NCBI GenBank assembly: GCA_944323925.1
Contig: CALUUI010000006.1
Coordinates: 1 to 64,000, forward strand
DNA: 64,000 nucleotides
Direction of reading: 5' to 3'
DNA from: Candidatus Gastranaerophilales bacterium
Lineage (GTDB): Bacteria > Cyanobacteriota > Vampirovibrionia > Gastranaerophilales > Gastranaerophilaceae
Below, piece by piece: positions 37,170-48,600 of this stretch. A model generated the notes under the pieces. That model was not told where the DNA came from. It saw only the letters and a list, made by a program, of their open reading frames with translations, and did not search any database. The stretch's first letter is position 1, and each line of letters starts with the position of its first letter. The translations under genes were made by a program, and so were the position numbers.

Positions 37170-38978
37170 TTGAAAAAAATAGAAAATGTTACTTTGCTGA
37201 ATATCCTTGCTTCTGCATTGATTATTTTTACAGCAGCCATAGTGTTTTGGTTCTTAGCTAAAAACAATATATTTACAAATTTTATCCAAGATGCTGAAAA
37301 CAAGTCTTTTGATTATAGACAAAGACTTTTGTCTGAAAGAAAAGATACTTTCTTAAATAAGAATAATATTTCTATAGTAACAATAGATGATGTAAGTTTT
37401 GAATACCTCTGGGATAAATATGGGGAATGGCCCGTTCCAAGAAATGTGTATTCAGAATTGATTAATCAGATTGAAAAAACTAATCCTAAGGCAATAGTTT
37501 TTGATCTTTTGTTTATCAAGTCTTTAAAAAGTTCAAATCAAGCAGATCAAGAATTAATAAATACAGTTAATAAATACAATAATATTTATACTGCAATGAA
37601 TTTTGATAATATTCCTTCAGATGCAAGAACTCCAATCGAATTGCCCGGCAATTTGCAGGTTAAAGTGGAAAACCAATCTTCAATAACAAATTTAACCGAA
37701 AAAATGACTTTTACAAATTGTCGACCGATATTATCAGGACTGCTTAATGGAAAAGCTCATGTAGGTATTGCGAATGTAAACAGAAGTACAGACGGGATTA
37801 TAAGAACAGTATCTCCGTTTGCATATTATAAAGAAAATTATTATCCATATTTGTCGTTGCTTGCAGGTGATATTTATCTTAATAAAGGACAGACAAAGGT
37901 TTATACAATAAATCAAAAATCAGAATTGTTAATCGGTGATAAAAAAATTCCTTTAACGCAAAATGGAGAAGCAATATTGAATTGGTATGGCGGAGCAGGA
38001 AAAGTATTTGATATGGTACCTATGTATAAGCTGCTTTTAAATGCAAAAAACAATATGAGTGAGTATAATTTTAAAAATAAAGTAGTTTTTGTCGGTACAA
38101 CTGCAACAAGTCTTCATGATACCAAAAGTGTTCCTGTATCAAGACTGTATCCGGGGGTAGAGATTCATGCTACTTTTTTGAATAATCTGATTGATAATAA
38201 CTTTATAGCTAAAACAAATGTTTTTACTGATGTATTGATAATGTTTATAATTGCATTGATAACAATATGTGTAGTGTTTGCCTCTTCAAGTGCAATTTTT
38301 GCGACATTATCAACAATAATGCTTGTTGTTGGTTATACGCTTGTAACATATTATTGTATGGCAATTGCAAATCTTTGGGTACCGTTGGTGCTACCGATAT
38401 TAATTGTTATTATTACTTTTGCACTATCTTATATTATAAAATACATAATCAAATCAAAAGATTTTGAGTACCAATATAAATTGGCAACAGTAGACGGGTT
38501 AACCGATTTATATAATCACAGATATTTCCAAGAAAATTTAATTCAGCAAATAGAAACAGCAAAACGTTATGGTACAAATGTATCTTTGATAATAGTAGAT
38601 ATCGACTTTTTCAAAAAGTTTAATGATACATACGGTCACCAAGCAGGAGATGCCGTTTTAAGACAAGTTGCGCAAACCCTAAAGAAGAACGTAAGAACGA
38701 GTGATGTTGTATGCCGTTATGGCGGGGAAGAAATGAGCATAATTCTTCCAAATACAAACAATAAGGAAGCGAGGGCAAACGCAGAACGTATATGTAAAGC
38801 GGTAGCAGAAAGAGTATTTAAGCTCAATGCGACAGTAGAATGCCATGTAACAATAAGTCTTGGTGTTGCAACATATCCCCAAGGCGGGGAATTGCCGAAA
38901 GATTTAATAGAAACAGCTGATAAAGGTCTATACAGAGCAAAGGAAAATGGTAGGAATCAAGTAGGTTCAGCAGAATAG
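37170..38978 (+). CDS. CHASE2-domain diguanylate cyclase
   Basis: This 602-residue membrane protein starts at a TTG with GAGG upstream. An N-terminal membrane helix (LLNILASALIIFTAAIVFWF) is followed by an extracytoplasmic CHASE2 sensor with FDYRQRLLSERK and KAIVFDLLFIKS. Three membrane helices lie near residues 350-430. A GGDEF domain follows, with VDGLTDLYNHRYF, DIDFFKKFNDTYGHQAGD and the active-site variant GGEEM. GGEE[FM] forms are usually active, so it should make cyclic di-GMP. Confidence 0.93.
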   Translation: MKKIENVTLLNILASALIIFTAAIVFWFLAKNNIFTNFIQDAENKSFDYRQRLLSERKDTFLNKNNISIVTIDDVSFEYLWDKYGEWPVPRNVYSELINQIEKTNPKAIVFDLLFIKSLKSSNQADQELINTVNKYNNIYTAMNFDNIPSDARTPIELPGNLQVKVENQSSITNLTEKMTFTNCRPILSGLLNGKAHVGIANVNRSTDGIIRTVSPFAYYKENYYPYLSLLAGDIYLNKGQTKVYTINQKSELLIGDKKIPLTQNGEAILNWYGGAGKVFDMVPMYKLLLNAKNNMSEYNFKNKVVFVGTTATSLHDTKSVPVSRLYPGVEIHATFLNNLIDNNFIAKTNVFTDVLIMFIIALITICVVFASSSAIFATLSTIMLVVGYTLVTYYCMAIANLWVPLVLPILIVIITFALSYIIKYIIKSKDFEYQYKLATVDGLTDLYNHRYFQENLIQQIETAKRYGTNVSLIIVDIDFFKKFNDTYGHQAGDAVLRQVAQTLKKNVRTSDVVCRYGGEEMSIILPNTNNKEARANAERICKAVAERVFKLNATVECHVTISLGVATYPQGGELPKDLIETADKGLYRAKENGRNQVGSAE

Positions 38979-38988
38979 AGAGAGTTGT

Positions 38989-40302
38989 ATGAATGAAACG
39001 GTAACGGTAATAGGTGGAGGTCTTGCAGGCTCAGAAGCAGCCTTGCAGCTTGCAAAACGAGGTATAAAGGTCAAGCTGTATGAAATGCGCCCCAATAAGT
39101 CTACAGGCGCTCATAAGACTGAAAAATTCGCTGAATTTGTATGCTCAAACAGCTTAGGCTCATATGATTTAACCAACGCTAGCGGACTACTTAAGGAAGA
39201 AATGAAACTTCTTGGCGGAGAATTAATAAAAATAGCTTTTGAACATCAAGTCCCCGCAGGAAGCGCTCTTGCAATAGACAGAGAAGGCTTTTCGCAGGCT
39301 GTAACCGATAAAATTAAGTCTAATCCGCTGATTGAAGTAATTAATGAGGAGCAAACTCAAATTCCTGATGGGGTGGTCGTAATAGCATCAGGCCCGCTTT
39401 CTTCAGATGCTATGGCTGATTCAATAAAAGAGTTTACAGGTTGTGAACATCTTCACTTCTTTGATGCGATTGCGCCAATAATTGAAAAAGACAGTATAAA
39501 TTTTGATAAGGCATTCTACGCTTCAAGGTACGATAAGGGTGAAGCATCTTATATTAACTGCCCGATGAACAAAGAAGAATATGAAAAGTTCTATAACATC
39601 CTAATAAATGCACCTCGTATTGAATTAAAAGAGTTTGAAAAGAATGCTAAATACTTTGAGTCTTGTTTGCCCGTTGAGGTTCTGGCATCAAGAGGTGTGG
39701 ATACTTTAAGGTTTGGTCCGATGAAGCCTGTCGGCTTAATTGATAAGCGAACAGGTATAGAAAATTATGCCGTAGTACAATTAAGACAGGATAACTCTGC
39801 AAAGACTTTGTATAACATTGTAGGGTTCCAAACAAATTTGAAATGGGGTAGTCAAAAAGAACTTATTCAATCAATCCCCGGGCTTGAAGATGCAAATATT
39901 GTAAGATATGGTGTAATGCATAGAAATACATTTATTAATAGTCCTAAAATTTTAACCCCGATGCTTAATACAAGAAGTAGAAAAAATTTATTTTTTGCAG
40001 GTCAATTAACCGGCACAGAGGGTTACACAGAGTCGATAGCAACAGGACTTCTTGCAGGAATTAATGCTGCAAAATTTGTATTGGGCGAAGAACTCTTAGA
40101 ACTCCCGAAAGAAACAATTTTAGGTGCACTGACTCATTATATCTCGGATGAGGCACATACAAGTTTTCAACCGATAAATTCTAATTGGGGAATTCTTCCG
40201 TCTATAGAAATTCCTAAAAAAGAACGTAAAAACAAAAAATTCAAAGCAGAACTGCTTTCTAAACGTTCCATAGAATCATTGCAATCGTTTATGAATAATT
40301 AG
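38989..40302 (+). CDS. trmFO: Folate/FAD-dependent tRNA (uracil-54-C5)-methyltransferase
   Basis: This 437-residue flavoprotein makes ribothymidine at tRNA position 54 using methylenetetrahydrofolate. The FAD motif GGGLAGSEAA lies at residues 9-18, followed by YEMRPNKSTGAHKT, FAEFVCSNSLGS, RFGPMKPVGL and GQLTGTEGYTESIATGL. Full length. The start is 10 bp after the cyclase gene. It overlaps the converging gene by 4 bp. Confidence 0.97.
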   Translation: MNETVTVIGGGLAGSEAALQLAKRGIKVKLYEMRPNKSTGAHKTEKFAEFVCSNSLGSYDLTNASGLLKEEMKLLGGELIKIAFEHQVPAGSALAIDREGFSQAVTDKIKSNPLIEVINEEQTQIPDGVVVIASGPLSSDAMADSIKEFTGCEHLHFFDAIAPIIEKDSINFDKAFYASRYDKGEASYINCPMNKEEYEKFYNILINAPRIELKEFEKNAKYFESCLPVEVLASRGVDTLRFGPMKPVGLIDKRTGIENYAVVQLRQDNSAKTLYNIVGFQTNLKWGSQKELIQSIPGLEDANIVRYGVMHRNTFINSPKILTPMLNTRSRKNLFFAGQLTGTEGYTESIATGLLAGINAAKFVLGEELLELPKETILGALTHYISDEAHTSFQPINSNWGILPSIEIPKKERKNKKFKAELLSKRSIESLQSFMNN

Positions 40303-41375
40303 CCGTTTGTCTTTATGTAGTCGCAAATATTTGTTTGCGGTACATAATCATAATTGTCCATTTCAATTTTGTTTATAATAGTAGAACGTTTTTTGCGGTA
40401 TAACATATCAATAAACGCTTCTAATCTGGTAATAAACCCTGCTTCTCCGGTATGCTCATCAATAGTAAGCGATAAAAGCGGCTTGCCAAATTCTTTTGAT
40501 TTTCTGATAATGTTCTCAATCATAAGTGAATCAGGTCCGCAACCAAAAGAAGTCAAGACAACAATTCCGTCAATCTTATTGTCTTTTAAATAGTGCCCAG
40601 CAGAGCCGGTCATCTCATATTGGTTAGCCCAATATGGTTTTTGGTCAAGAGCTGCAATTCCTTCACTCATTTGCTTATCAGTAAGTTGAAGAGCTGTAAA
40701 TACCTTTACATCCATTTTTTCAAGTTTGTCAAAAATCTTCATAGACGCACGCTCATCATAAATATTGTAACCATGAGATACCAGTGCGACTGAAATCGGA
40801 TATTCTTTATTAGCTTTTTCAAGGAAAACTTTACCCTGAATAGCATAATTCATTGCAGATTTATAACTCATACCCGAATTAAGCATAACTCTAAAGTTGT
40901 TATAAACCTTCCAACCTGCTTTAGAAGCCTTTTTGATAAGTTTTTCATCAGTAATGCCAAAAGGCGCAACCGCTTCTTTTAAAAAGCTGTATAAACCTTT
41001 TCCTTTTTCTGATTTATCAAGGGTTGCTTCAATTAAATTGAAATCTCTTTTTATAACATTTCGTACTAGGTCAGGTAAGCCTCTAATTTTAGAACAATTA
41101 TAAATTTTAGGAGCGACAGATTGAAGGCTCGGTACAAATATGTTTTTAATCCCCTTATCCAGAAGATTAATAACATGTCCTAAATAAATTTTGATAGGTA
41201 AACAAGTTTCGGTAACAACAAGAGCTGAACCGTCAGACATCGTTTGTTTTGTTGTTAAATCAGATAAAACCGGAACTATATCAAGTGCCGTGAAAAATCC
41301 ATACCAAAATGGATAATTGTGATAAAAAGACATACCCCTTGGGATTCCGATTATATTCTTTTCTTTTTGCTCCAT
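40299..41375 (-). CDS. DUF2229-type protein (acyl-CoA dehydratase activase-related)
   Basis: This 358-residue protein matches the segment linked to 2-hydroxyacyl-CoA dehydratase activases. It has GIPRGMSFYHNYPFWYGFF, TETCLPIKIYLGHVINLL, SFGCGPDSL and IDEHTGEAGFITRLEAFID. Cys in ETCLP and FGCGPD could bind an Fe-S cluster. The activase ATPase part is not fused here. The exact reaction is unknown. Confidence 0.85.
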   Translation of the reverse strand: MEQKEKNIIGIPRGMSFYHNYPFWYGFFTALDIVPVLSDLTTKQTMSDGSALVVTETCLPIKIYLGHVINLLDKGIKNIFVPSLQSVAPKIYNCSKIRGLPDLVRNVIKRDFNLIEATLDKSEKGKGLYSFLKEAVAPFGITDEKLIKKASKAGWKVYNNFRVMLNSGMSYKSAMNYAIQGKVFLEKANKEYPISVALVSHGYNIYDERASMKIFDKLEKMDVKVFTALQLTDKQMSEGIAALDQKPYWANQYEMTGSAGHYLKDNKIDGIVVLTSFGCGPDSLMIENIIRKSKEFGKPLLSLTIDEHTGEAGFITRLEAFIDMLYRKKRSTIINKIEMDNYDYVPQTNICDYIKTNG

Positions 41376-41468
41376 ATATACCTACCTTAATGAATTTATT
41401 GTATTACAGACAAATTAATTAGTCACTATTTTTTTTGTATAATGTAAATTTGCTGTTATAATTGAATT

Positions 41469-41945
41469 ATGAGAATAATGGGAATAGACCCCGGCATGGC
41501 GCTAATAGGTTATGGGGTAATTGATATAGAAAACGGAGAAGCTCACTTGAGTGCATCAGGCTCGATAAGAACAGAAAAGGATAAATCTGTTCCAGCTCGA
41601 CTGGCTGAAATTATGGATGATATAAAAGAACTTATGAATATCTATAAGCCTGATAGTGTATCAATAGAGGACTTGTTCTTTTTTAAAAACCAAAAAACAA
41701 TAATCCCTGTAGCTCAATCAAGAGGAGTTATTCTGGCAGTTGTTGAAAAACTTGAAATTCCGATATATGAATATACTCCAATGCAAGTAAAACAAGTCTT
41801 AACAGGCTATGGACGAGCAACAAAAAAAGAAGTAGAATCTATGGTTCAATTATCTCTGAAAAATCAAACGCTCCCGAAGCTCGACGATACTGTAGATGCA
41901 ATCGCTATAGCAATTACCCACGCTCGTATGATAAATAAAATCTAA
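41469..41945 (+). CDS. ruvC: Holliday junction resolvase RuvC
   Basis: This 158-residue endonuclease cuts Holliday junctions. The acidic residues are seen in GIDPGMALIGYG (Asp), SIEDLFFFKN (Glu) and the C-terminal DDTVDAIAIAITHA. It is slightly short but complete for the core. A TATAAT-like box lies about 30 bp upstream. Confidence 0.95.
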   Translation: MRIMGIDPGMALIGYGVIDIENGEAHLSASGSIRTEKDKSVPARLAEIMDDIKELMNIYKPDSVSIEDLFFFKNQKTIIPVAQSRGVILAVVEKLEIPIYEYTPMQVKQVLTGYGRATKKEVESMVQLSLKNQTLPKLDDTVDAIAIAITHARMINKI

Positions 41946-42008
41946 GCCCTGCTATATATAATAAACTATTGTGAACTATAAAAAGTGTATGATAGACAAT
42001 TAAAAATA

Positions 42009-42060
42009 ATTAAAAAAAAGTTTGCCTCTATGTCGTTAAGCGATAGCGACAAACTTTTCT
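42009..42060 (-). terminator. Hairpin at the 3' end of the NFQARG gene
   Basis: AAAAAAAGTTTG and GTCG pair with CGACAAACTTTTC. The stem overlaps the stop codon region, and a T-run follows on the minus strand (AAACTTTTTTTTAATT). Confidence 0.5.
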
Positions 42061-42341
42061 TTTTCGTTGTTAGTTGCTGCAACAGCTTCGTTGTAAGAAG
42101 CATTTGTAAGATATTTAAAAGTTCTGTATAATTTATAACCCAAAGAAGTTAACGGATCAGCATCATTAGCTTTTTTAGCTTCTTTTTGGTTTTTTTCAAA
42201 TATTACAGCAGATTTAGGATCTTGAAGCATTAATAAAGCCTCATCAGAACTAATTGCGTTGTTTTCTGCATTAAGCATTGTTCTGTAGCCTCTTGCTTGA
42301 AAGTTTAAGCTGTTATTTTGATTAATTGGTGAAACAAACAT
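42036..42341 (-). CDS. Small protein with N-terminal NFQARG motif
   Basis: This 101-residue protein reads MFVSPINQNNSLNFQARGYR, a variant of the F-K-G tag at residues 13-18. The RBS is very strong (AAGGAAGGAGGAAACA). The body is Ala/Asn/Lys-rich and helical, with no membrane span or signal peptide. It is followed upstream by a cluster of AACACTT motifs that may be its control region. Confidence 0.75.
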   Translation of the reverse strand: MFVSPINQNNSLNFQARGYRTMLNAENNAISSDEALLMLQDPKSAVIFEKNQKEAKKANDADPLTSLGYKLYRTFKYLTNASYNEAVAATNNEKEKFVAIA

Positions 42342-42362
42342 TGTTTCCTCCTTCCTTTGATT

Positions 42363-42429
42363 AAGTGTTTTCTTTACACTTCATTTAACACTTTTATTAT
42401 GCAACACTTTATTTTGTTTGTCAAGTGTT
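42363..42429. promoter_or_regulatory. Cluster of five AACACTT/AAGTGTT heptamers
   Basis: AAGTGTT at 42363, ACACTT at 42376, AACACTT at 42387 and 42403, and AAGTGTT at 42423 fall within 67 bp directly upstream of the NFQARG gene. Mixed orientation and clustering suggest a binding site array or an extended hairpin in the leader. The gap on to 42671 also contains a hairpin ATAGCCCA...TGGGCTAT near 42514-42550. Confidence 0.4.
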
Positions 42430-42650
42430 TGGGCTGAATCTTTTTACAAAACTCTGAAATCCTCATAAATATTTTGATTTAACCCTTTGGTGTTAAGGCT
42501 ACACTTATTTTTTATAGCCCAGCTCGGTAGTATGAGCATGGGCTATTTTGATTTTATTTTTTTACCTTACTCGTTAATTGTTTTGAACCTCAAATAGTTG
42601 TTATATATTAGTAAATCTTTTTCATACTTCCAGCTATTCTTAATTCCAAC

Positions 42651-42676
42651 AGGAGCTTGCTCCTGTTTTTTTTATC
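42651..42676 (+). terminator. Plus-strand intrinsic terminator with no obvious gene
   Basis: The perfect stem ACAGGAGC / GCTCCTGT with a TT loop is followed by eight T on the plus strand. The flanking protein genes are both on the minus strand, so it may end an unannotated plus-strand RNA. Confidence 0.55.
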
Positions 42677-45600
42677 CGATTTTTATGCTGTTAATTTCCA
42701 TTATTGCTTTATTCCATTTTGCTAACAGATTATTGTACCACTCGTGGTAATCGTTGATTTGTTGTTCTAACTTCGGATTAGATGTAATTGTAAGTTCTGA
42801 AAGGAAGTTATCAACAATTTCTGCATTTGAAAAATAGCTATACATATCTGTCAATTCTGAAATCCCATCTTGGAAGGATCTTATTAAAACAGCTTCTAAT
42901 ATATTTCCTATAAATAATGATGTTTCGATATTTTCTATACTCTTAAAATCAACAACTTCAAGGGTATTTTCAAATGTGGCAATTATGTTTGAAATAAAGT
43001 AATTATTTTTATTATTGTATCCTTTTGATTTTAATTCCGATATAATTTCCTTACATATTGCTTTGGTTCCTTCTGCATCTGTATTTTTAATATTAGCAAT
43101 TTTATTTCTCAATTCTTCGATAACAGTATATTCTTTCATTATTTTTTCTTTTTCTTCCAAGAGGTCTTTTACTACTGTTTCCGCTATTGTCACATCTTCA
43201 GATGCAAGCAGTGCAGGTATAACTTTGTCTTCCAGATTTAGTTTTTCTACAAAGTTCTTTGCTGCATCAAAATTGTTATCGAACATGATTGAACGTAGCA
43301 TTAATGTTAATATTTTGGGGGAAGACATTTGTTCAATTGACTTACCGGTTCGTTCTTTATTGTTATTTAGTTCCACGTCAATATTATCAAATTCTGCTGC
43401 TATTGCTCCCGTTAAACCGTTTCTCTCCGCTTGCATTAATATTTCTTGTATTCCGATATATTTTGCACTTTGGAGTATTGTATTTAAAGTGTTTTTTATT
43501 GCAGGTTTTACTACTTCACGTTTTGCTAAACCTTCGTTTCCATCTTTGGTAAATAATTCTAAGTAGTCATCTAAAATCTTATTTGGGGTATTCATGATGT
43601 GATGTTTTTCCGAGAGGTCTAATATTTCATTATATTTTTCTTCTGCTTTTGGACTTTCTTTACGCATTAAGTCGAACCATTCATTTAGGACTGCATGGAT
43701 TCTGTCTCTGTGTTGCGGATTTATTTTTATTCTTAAAAATACTGCTTTTGATCTTTCTAAATCTAATTCTGTTTCTTTTAGTTTCTGATAATATTCTTCT
43801 TTACTGCATAAACTTAGTAGTGATAAACAAATATTGTTTAATTGCTCAATGCTTGGTTCATAATCCTTCAAGTTAATTGTTTTGTCGGCAGTTATTATTT
43901 TTAATAAAGCAGATACAACCGGATTAAATTCCTTAAAGTCTTTACTGTTTATTATAAATTTTTTGGCTTGATTTTGTAATTCTTTAAATTCAGCTTCGGT
44001 TAAAGATTTGTCTTTATTTGATTTAACAAAATTATAAATTTCTTCTGCTGTTTCTATTACTGTTATTTGGCGTTTTAAATTTGATGCTTTTGTAAACGCA
44101 GTTTTTATCATGCTAAGTGATTTTTCTGTTAGTTCCATTCTTGAATCGCTTAAATCTAACATAGGATATGATGGAAGTGCATTATATTTTTTATAATTTT
44201 GTTCTTTATATTTTGCAAATAACTTTTCATAGGTTATTTGGCTGAGCATGTATCTTAATGTCATGTATATATCATCAAATTTTTTCTTAACGTAAGTTGC
44301 TCCGGTAACTTTTGTGTTGAAACGCTCATATCTTATATAAGGTTTTGTCTTACTTATTTCGTATACTTTTGAGTATTCGTCAAAGAATGCTTCATTGATA
44401 AGAGCTCTTTCACCCTGTTCTTGTTCAAGACGAATTGATTTTAATAAGTCGTATCCGCTGTATTCTTCTATTCCAAGGTCTTCTTGGCTTATTTGTGACA
44501 TTATTTTTCTTTCAAAATCAATAGAGTTATAATTTTGAATCATATTAAAAATCTTGATAAATTCTTCGTCTGTTTCAGGCTTATACGTTTTATCTATCCA
44601 ATCAATTATGTTTTGTGGAATGTTATTTGAGTTAATATCTTCCGGCTTTAGTTTGTATAAATCATAGATAAATCCTGATATCCCATCCCTAAGTTCTTTT
44701 GCTACCGTCACAGGGACTTTTTCTTTATATATTTCAATAATACCGTTTACTATTTCGTTTGATATTTCTCTTGATAATGAGCGTAAACTACCGTCATATA
44801 CTGTAGATGTTAGTTCCTGTTGTATTTTTTTGTCATTAAAAACTTTGGCAATTTCTTTAGTGGTTAGCTTTATATTATCTTTTTCTAATATTGGTACAAT
44901 AAAACGTTCGATAATTTCATTTACGTTCTTGTTTAGCAATGCATAATTTACGGCTTTGTTACTTTTCCCAAAAGTATAGTAGAACTTGTCTTTTAATTCT
45001 TCTCTCATACTTTCTTCAAGTTCTCTTAAATCTTTAAGTGATTTGATATCGTCGATGTTTTCTGTATAGATACTGTTTGGGAATCTTTTTCTTAATGCTG
45101 CTTTTTCTAACATAATTTTGAGCTTATCGTCATCAGGCAGTGAATTGTATTCTTCTTCGGTTTCTATACCTTTTTCGAATTTGTTACCAATAATTCGTTT
45201 TCTCATCTCTTCATAGGTTTTTCCATACCCCATACTGATTTCATTTAAGTTTTTGAGTCGGTTTCTTAGTTCTTCAATTGTCATTGATGATGCGTAACCT
45301 TCAAGAACATTTATATTATCGCTATCATTTGTCAGTAAGAGATCTCTGATGGATTTTGCTAACGAACTAGCTTTATTGCTTTTGCCTTGCATTATTACAT
45401 CATCAACCAACTCAAAGCTGTAATTTTCATTACTATTGCTAAGTTTTTTTAATTGTTTATTTTCTATTTTAGGTTGTTTTACTTCTCCTTTGTTATTTAG
45501 TAAATATTCAATGAAATTTCCGTTCCTGTAATATTCATTTGTAATATAGCCGTTTCGGTATCCAAAATCGCTATTGTAGTCAGTTCTCTTTAGGCCTTGT

Positions 45601-48600
45601 GAATCTGTCCAAACGTTTTCACTTTCCGCTTCTCCCCAAGAGTTGTCGTGGAATAAAACATCTTTCTCTTCCATTATTGCGGGATTTTCTTTTGACGGAA
45701 CTTTTATTGTGTCAATAGAGGCTATATATTGTGCGTGTAGGCCGATTTGGGTATCTGATACGGAAGTAGATGTTATTCCGGAATTTTTACCGTGTTTGAT
45801 GTCTTTAAATGCTTGTTTGATATCCTTTTGTACAAAATATGGTTTATCGGTTACCATCTCAAGTAATACAGCTTCTTTTTCGGAGGATAATCCTGAGGAT
45901 GGAACCGTATATTGCCAATATCTGCCATTATTTAGACCTAATTGCCTATATACTTCCGAGTATTCGTCTTTTATCATTCGATAGACTATATCTTTTTCTT
46001 TTTTGGTTACACTATACATTGTGTTTACTACAGAAAGTATTTTATTTATTTCTGCTCGTTCGGTTCTATCTAATAGTGTTAGTTTTTTCTTGGCTTGCTT
46101 ATATTCGTCTTGTGACATACTATGTCTTGAACTTGACAGTTTATAGTATTCATCAAACTTCTTATTATATTTCTTCAAGAGTGATGCCGGCGCTACTACT
46201 CCCATTTTTTCAAATGTCATAATTACTACGTGTGGATTATATACCGAATTGATTATATCTCCGTCTTTTTCTATATATAGCATTTGGGCTATTGTATTAA
46301 TTGTTTGTGCCATTTCATTTATTGGCGTAAGCATTTTTTCAGGAAGTTGTGATAAGTTTTCCTCTGTGAATTCGGGCTCTAATCCGTTATTGACTAATAA
46401 ATCTTTTAAAAATTGCTCATTTACCCCGTTTTGTAAGGTATTTATTATTTGATTATAGTAGTTTAGAAAATCATTTTTTATACTTTTTTGATTTATTAAA
46501 TTAGAGGCTTCTTCATAAGTATATTCATCATATACTCCTGATAAAAGGTCTCCGGTTTTTATTAAAGTTTCCGTAACTTTATTAGGATTAATTTTTAGGT
46601 CTGCTGCTATTTCTTTTTTGAGTTTATCATTTTTATAGTACGTTATTTCATAAAGAACATTTTTTAACATTCTTTTGACGTCTTCTTTGGTATCTTTACA
46701 GCTCAACATTTTAGAATATTTTTCGATGGTTGGTCGGTAGTGCATTATTCCTAATGCGTCATTAAGCCTTTTCCTTAATTCAGTATTATCATATATACCT
46801 ATTGTTGATTTTAGTTTTTGAATTTCAGTATCATCATTTGAATCTAAAATCGTTAATGATATATTTAATTCTTTTAATAATGCTTCTTTTCTATTCCCAA
46901 GATTTAACCTTTTGTATAGTTCATCATATAGATATGGTAAATTTTCTACATATTCTTTGCTGGAAGTTAGAAATTCCAATACTTCCTCTTTTGAATATTC
47001 TATGCCGATATTATCTGACAAGCTCTTAATGATAAATGTATTGCCAGCATTGACTTTGTCTATTAATGATTGGATATTATTAAGGAAAATAGCATCTTCA
47101 TTTGCAAAATCCATTGATACTAACAAATTATGCAGTCTTTCCGGATCTTCACACGCTTTAATCATTTGATTTCTGAATGCCGCTGCAGCTTTTATTGCAG
47201 ATTGAGCCAGACCAAATTGTGAAATAGATTTGTCTGAATTTATTACTTTGTAATCCTCTATTAACTCATAGATAGTATCTATTTCAGAATCCTTGATCTC
47301 ACGATTTATTGCAAAATCATATCTGTCAGTTATATATGATTTTATTTTTTGCCTTTTTATTGCTTCTTCTTCATTATCTATGTACAAGTATTCGTGTGCT
47401 ATCTGTTCATCATTATTAATTTGTTGAGAGTTTTGCTTTTGTAGTGACATCACAGCATCTACAACATCGTGTGACATTTCTTTATATTCATCTTTAAACA
47501 TTGATGAAAATATTTTTTCTAATTCATTTATAATAGAACGACTATTCTTTGCTTTCTCTAATTCTGCATCCGGTCTTTGTTTTGCAGTGGCTAGCTTTTG
47601 CTGAATAATAATTCTCTTTAGGCTCTTAAGTTTACTTTCGGTTATTACGATAGCTTCCAGATATTCACTCTTTTTGTGTATATTGGCTTCCGGAGTTATT
47701 GTCTTTTTATGAGAGTCATTATAAACATTAAATGTTGCGCTATTATACGGAATATAGTCAATTTTTATATCTTTTGTTCCTGATATTGAATCTGCTATTT
47801 GCATCCAGTTTGCTGCTGATGCGTCTACTATTCTGAAACCGCTTCTTAGCATTCCTGCATAGTCTATATTTGCTTTTTTTACAGGAACTTTTTTACCTTG
47901 ACCCAATGCTTTTCTGTCGTAAACCATTATTTCATCGCTATTATCCAGCTCTTGCATTATAAAGTCTACATAATTCCTTTTGTATTCGTACGCAAGAAGT
48001 TTTCTCGTTATTGAAAATACTGTACACATACCATGAGTGTTTTGATTTGAGTCCTTGATGTTTGGTGCTTTCCCGCTTACTTTATCAAGTGCCAAGTCGT
48101 TTATTATTTCTGAAAACGCTTGAAATTTCTTGTCCTCTAGTTGTTCATTTATTTTGTAATCGTCACTTAAAAAATAGTTGAGTTTATCTAAAATATATTT
48201 CTTATCGCCAAGTGAGGTTTCTGATGAGATGATAAAATATTCTAAATTGTTCCTTGCCTCGTCATACTCTTCTTTTGCAGGATTATATTTTTTCATCTTA
48301 TCCAAAATATCATAATGAATACTCATTATTTCTTTTTCTTCATTGCTTAAATCTTTCTCTGCAAATATACTATTGAAATTTACGCTAATTTTGTTTAGTA
48401 ATCCTGCGCTCGCGGTCGCTGCTAAGGCTAATTTTATAGCGGACATCCATTTGTTTTTAGGCTGCTTGTTAAACTTTATATTCGTTGCATAACGCATATT
48501 TTCTGCAGTCTCTAATAAAAATTTCGTTCCTGATATTGTACCATTCTGCGCTATGTTATTGATTGCTTTTAATATGTTTTTCTGATTGTTTTCTGCTAAC

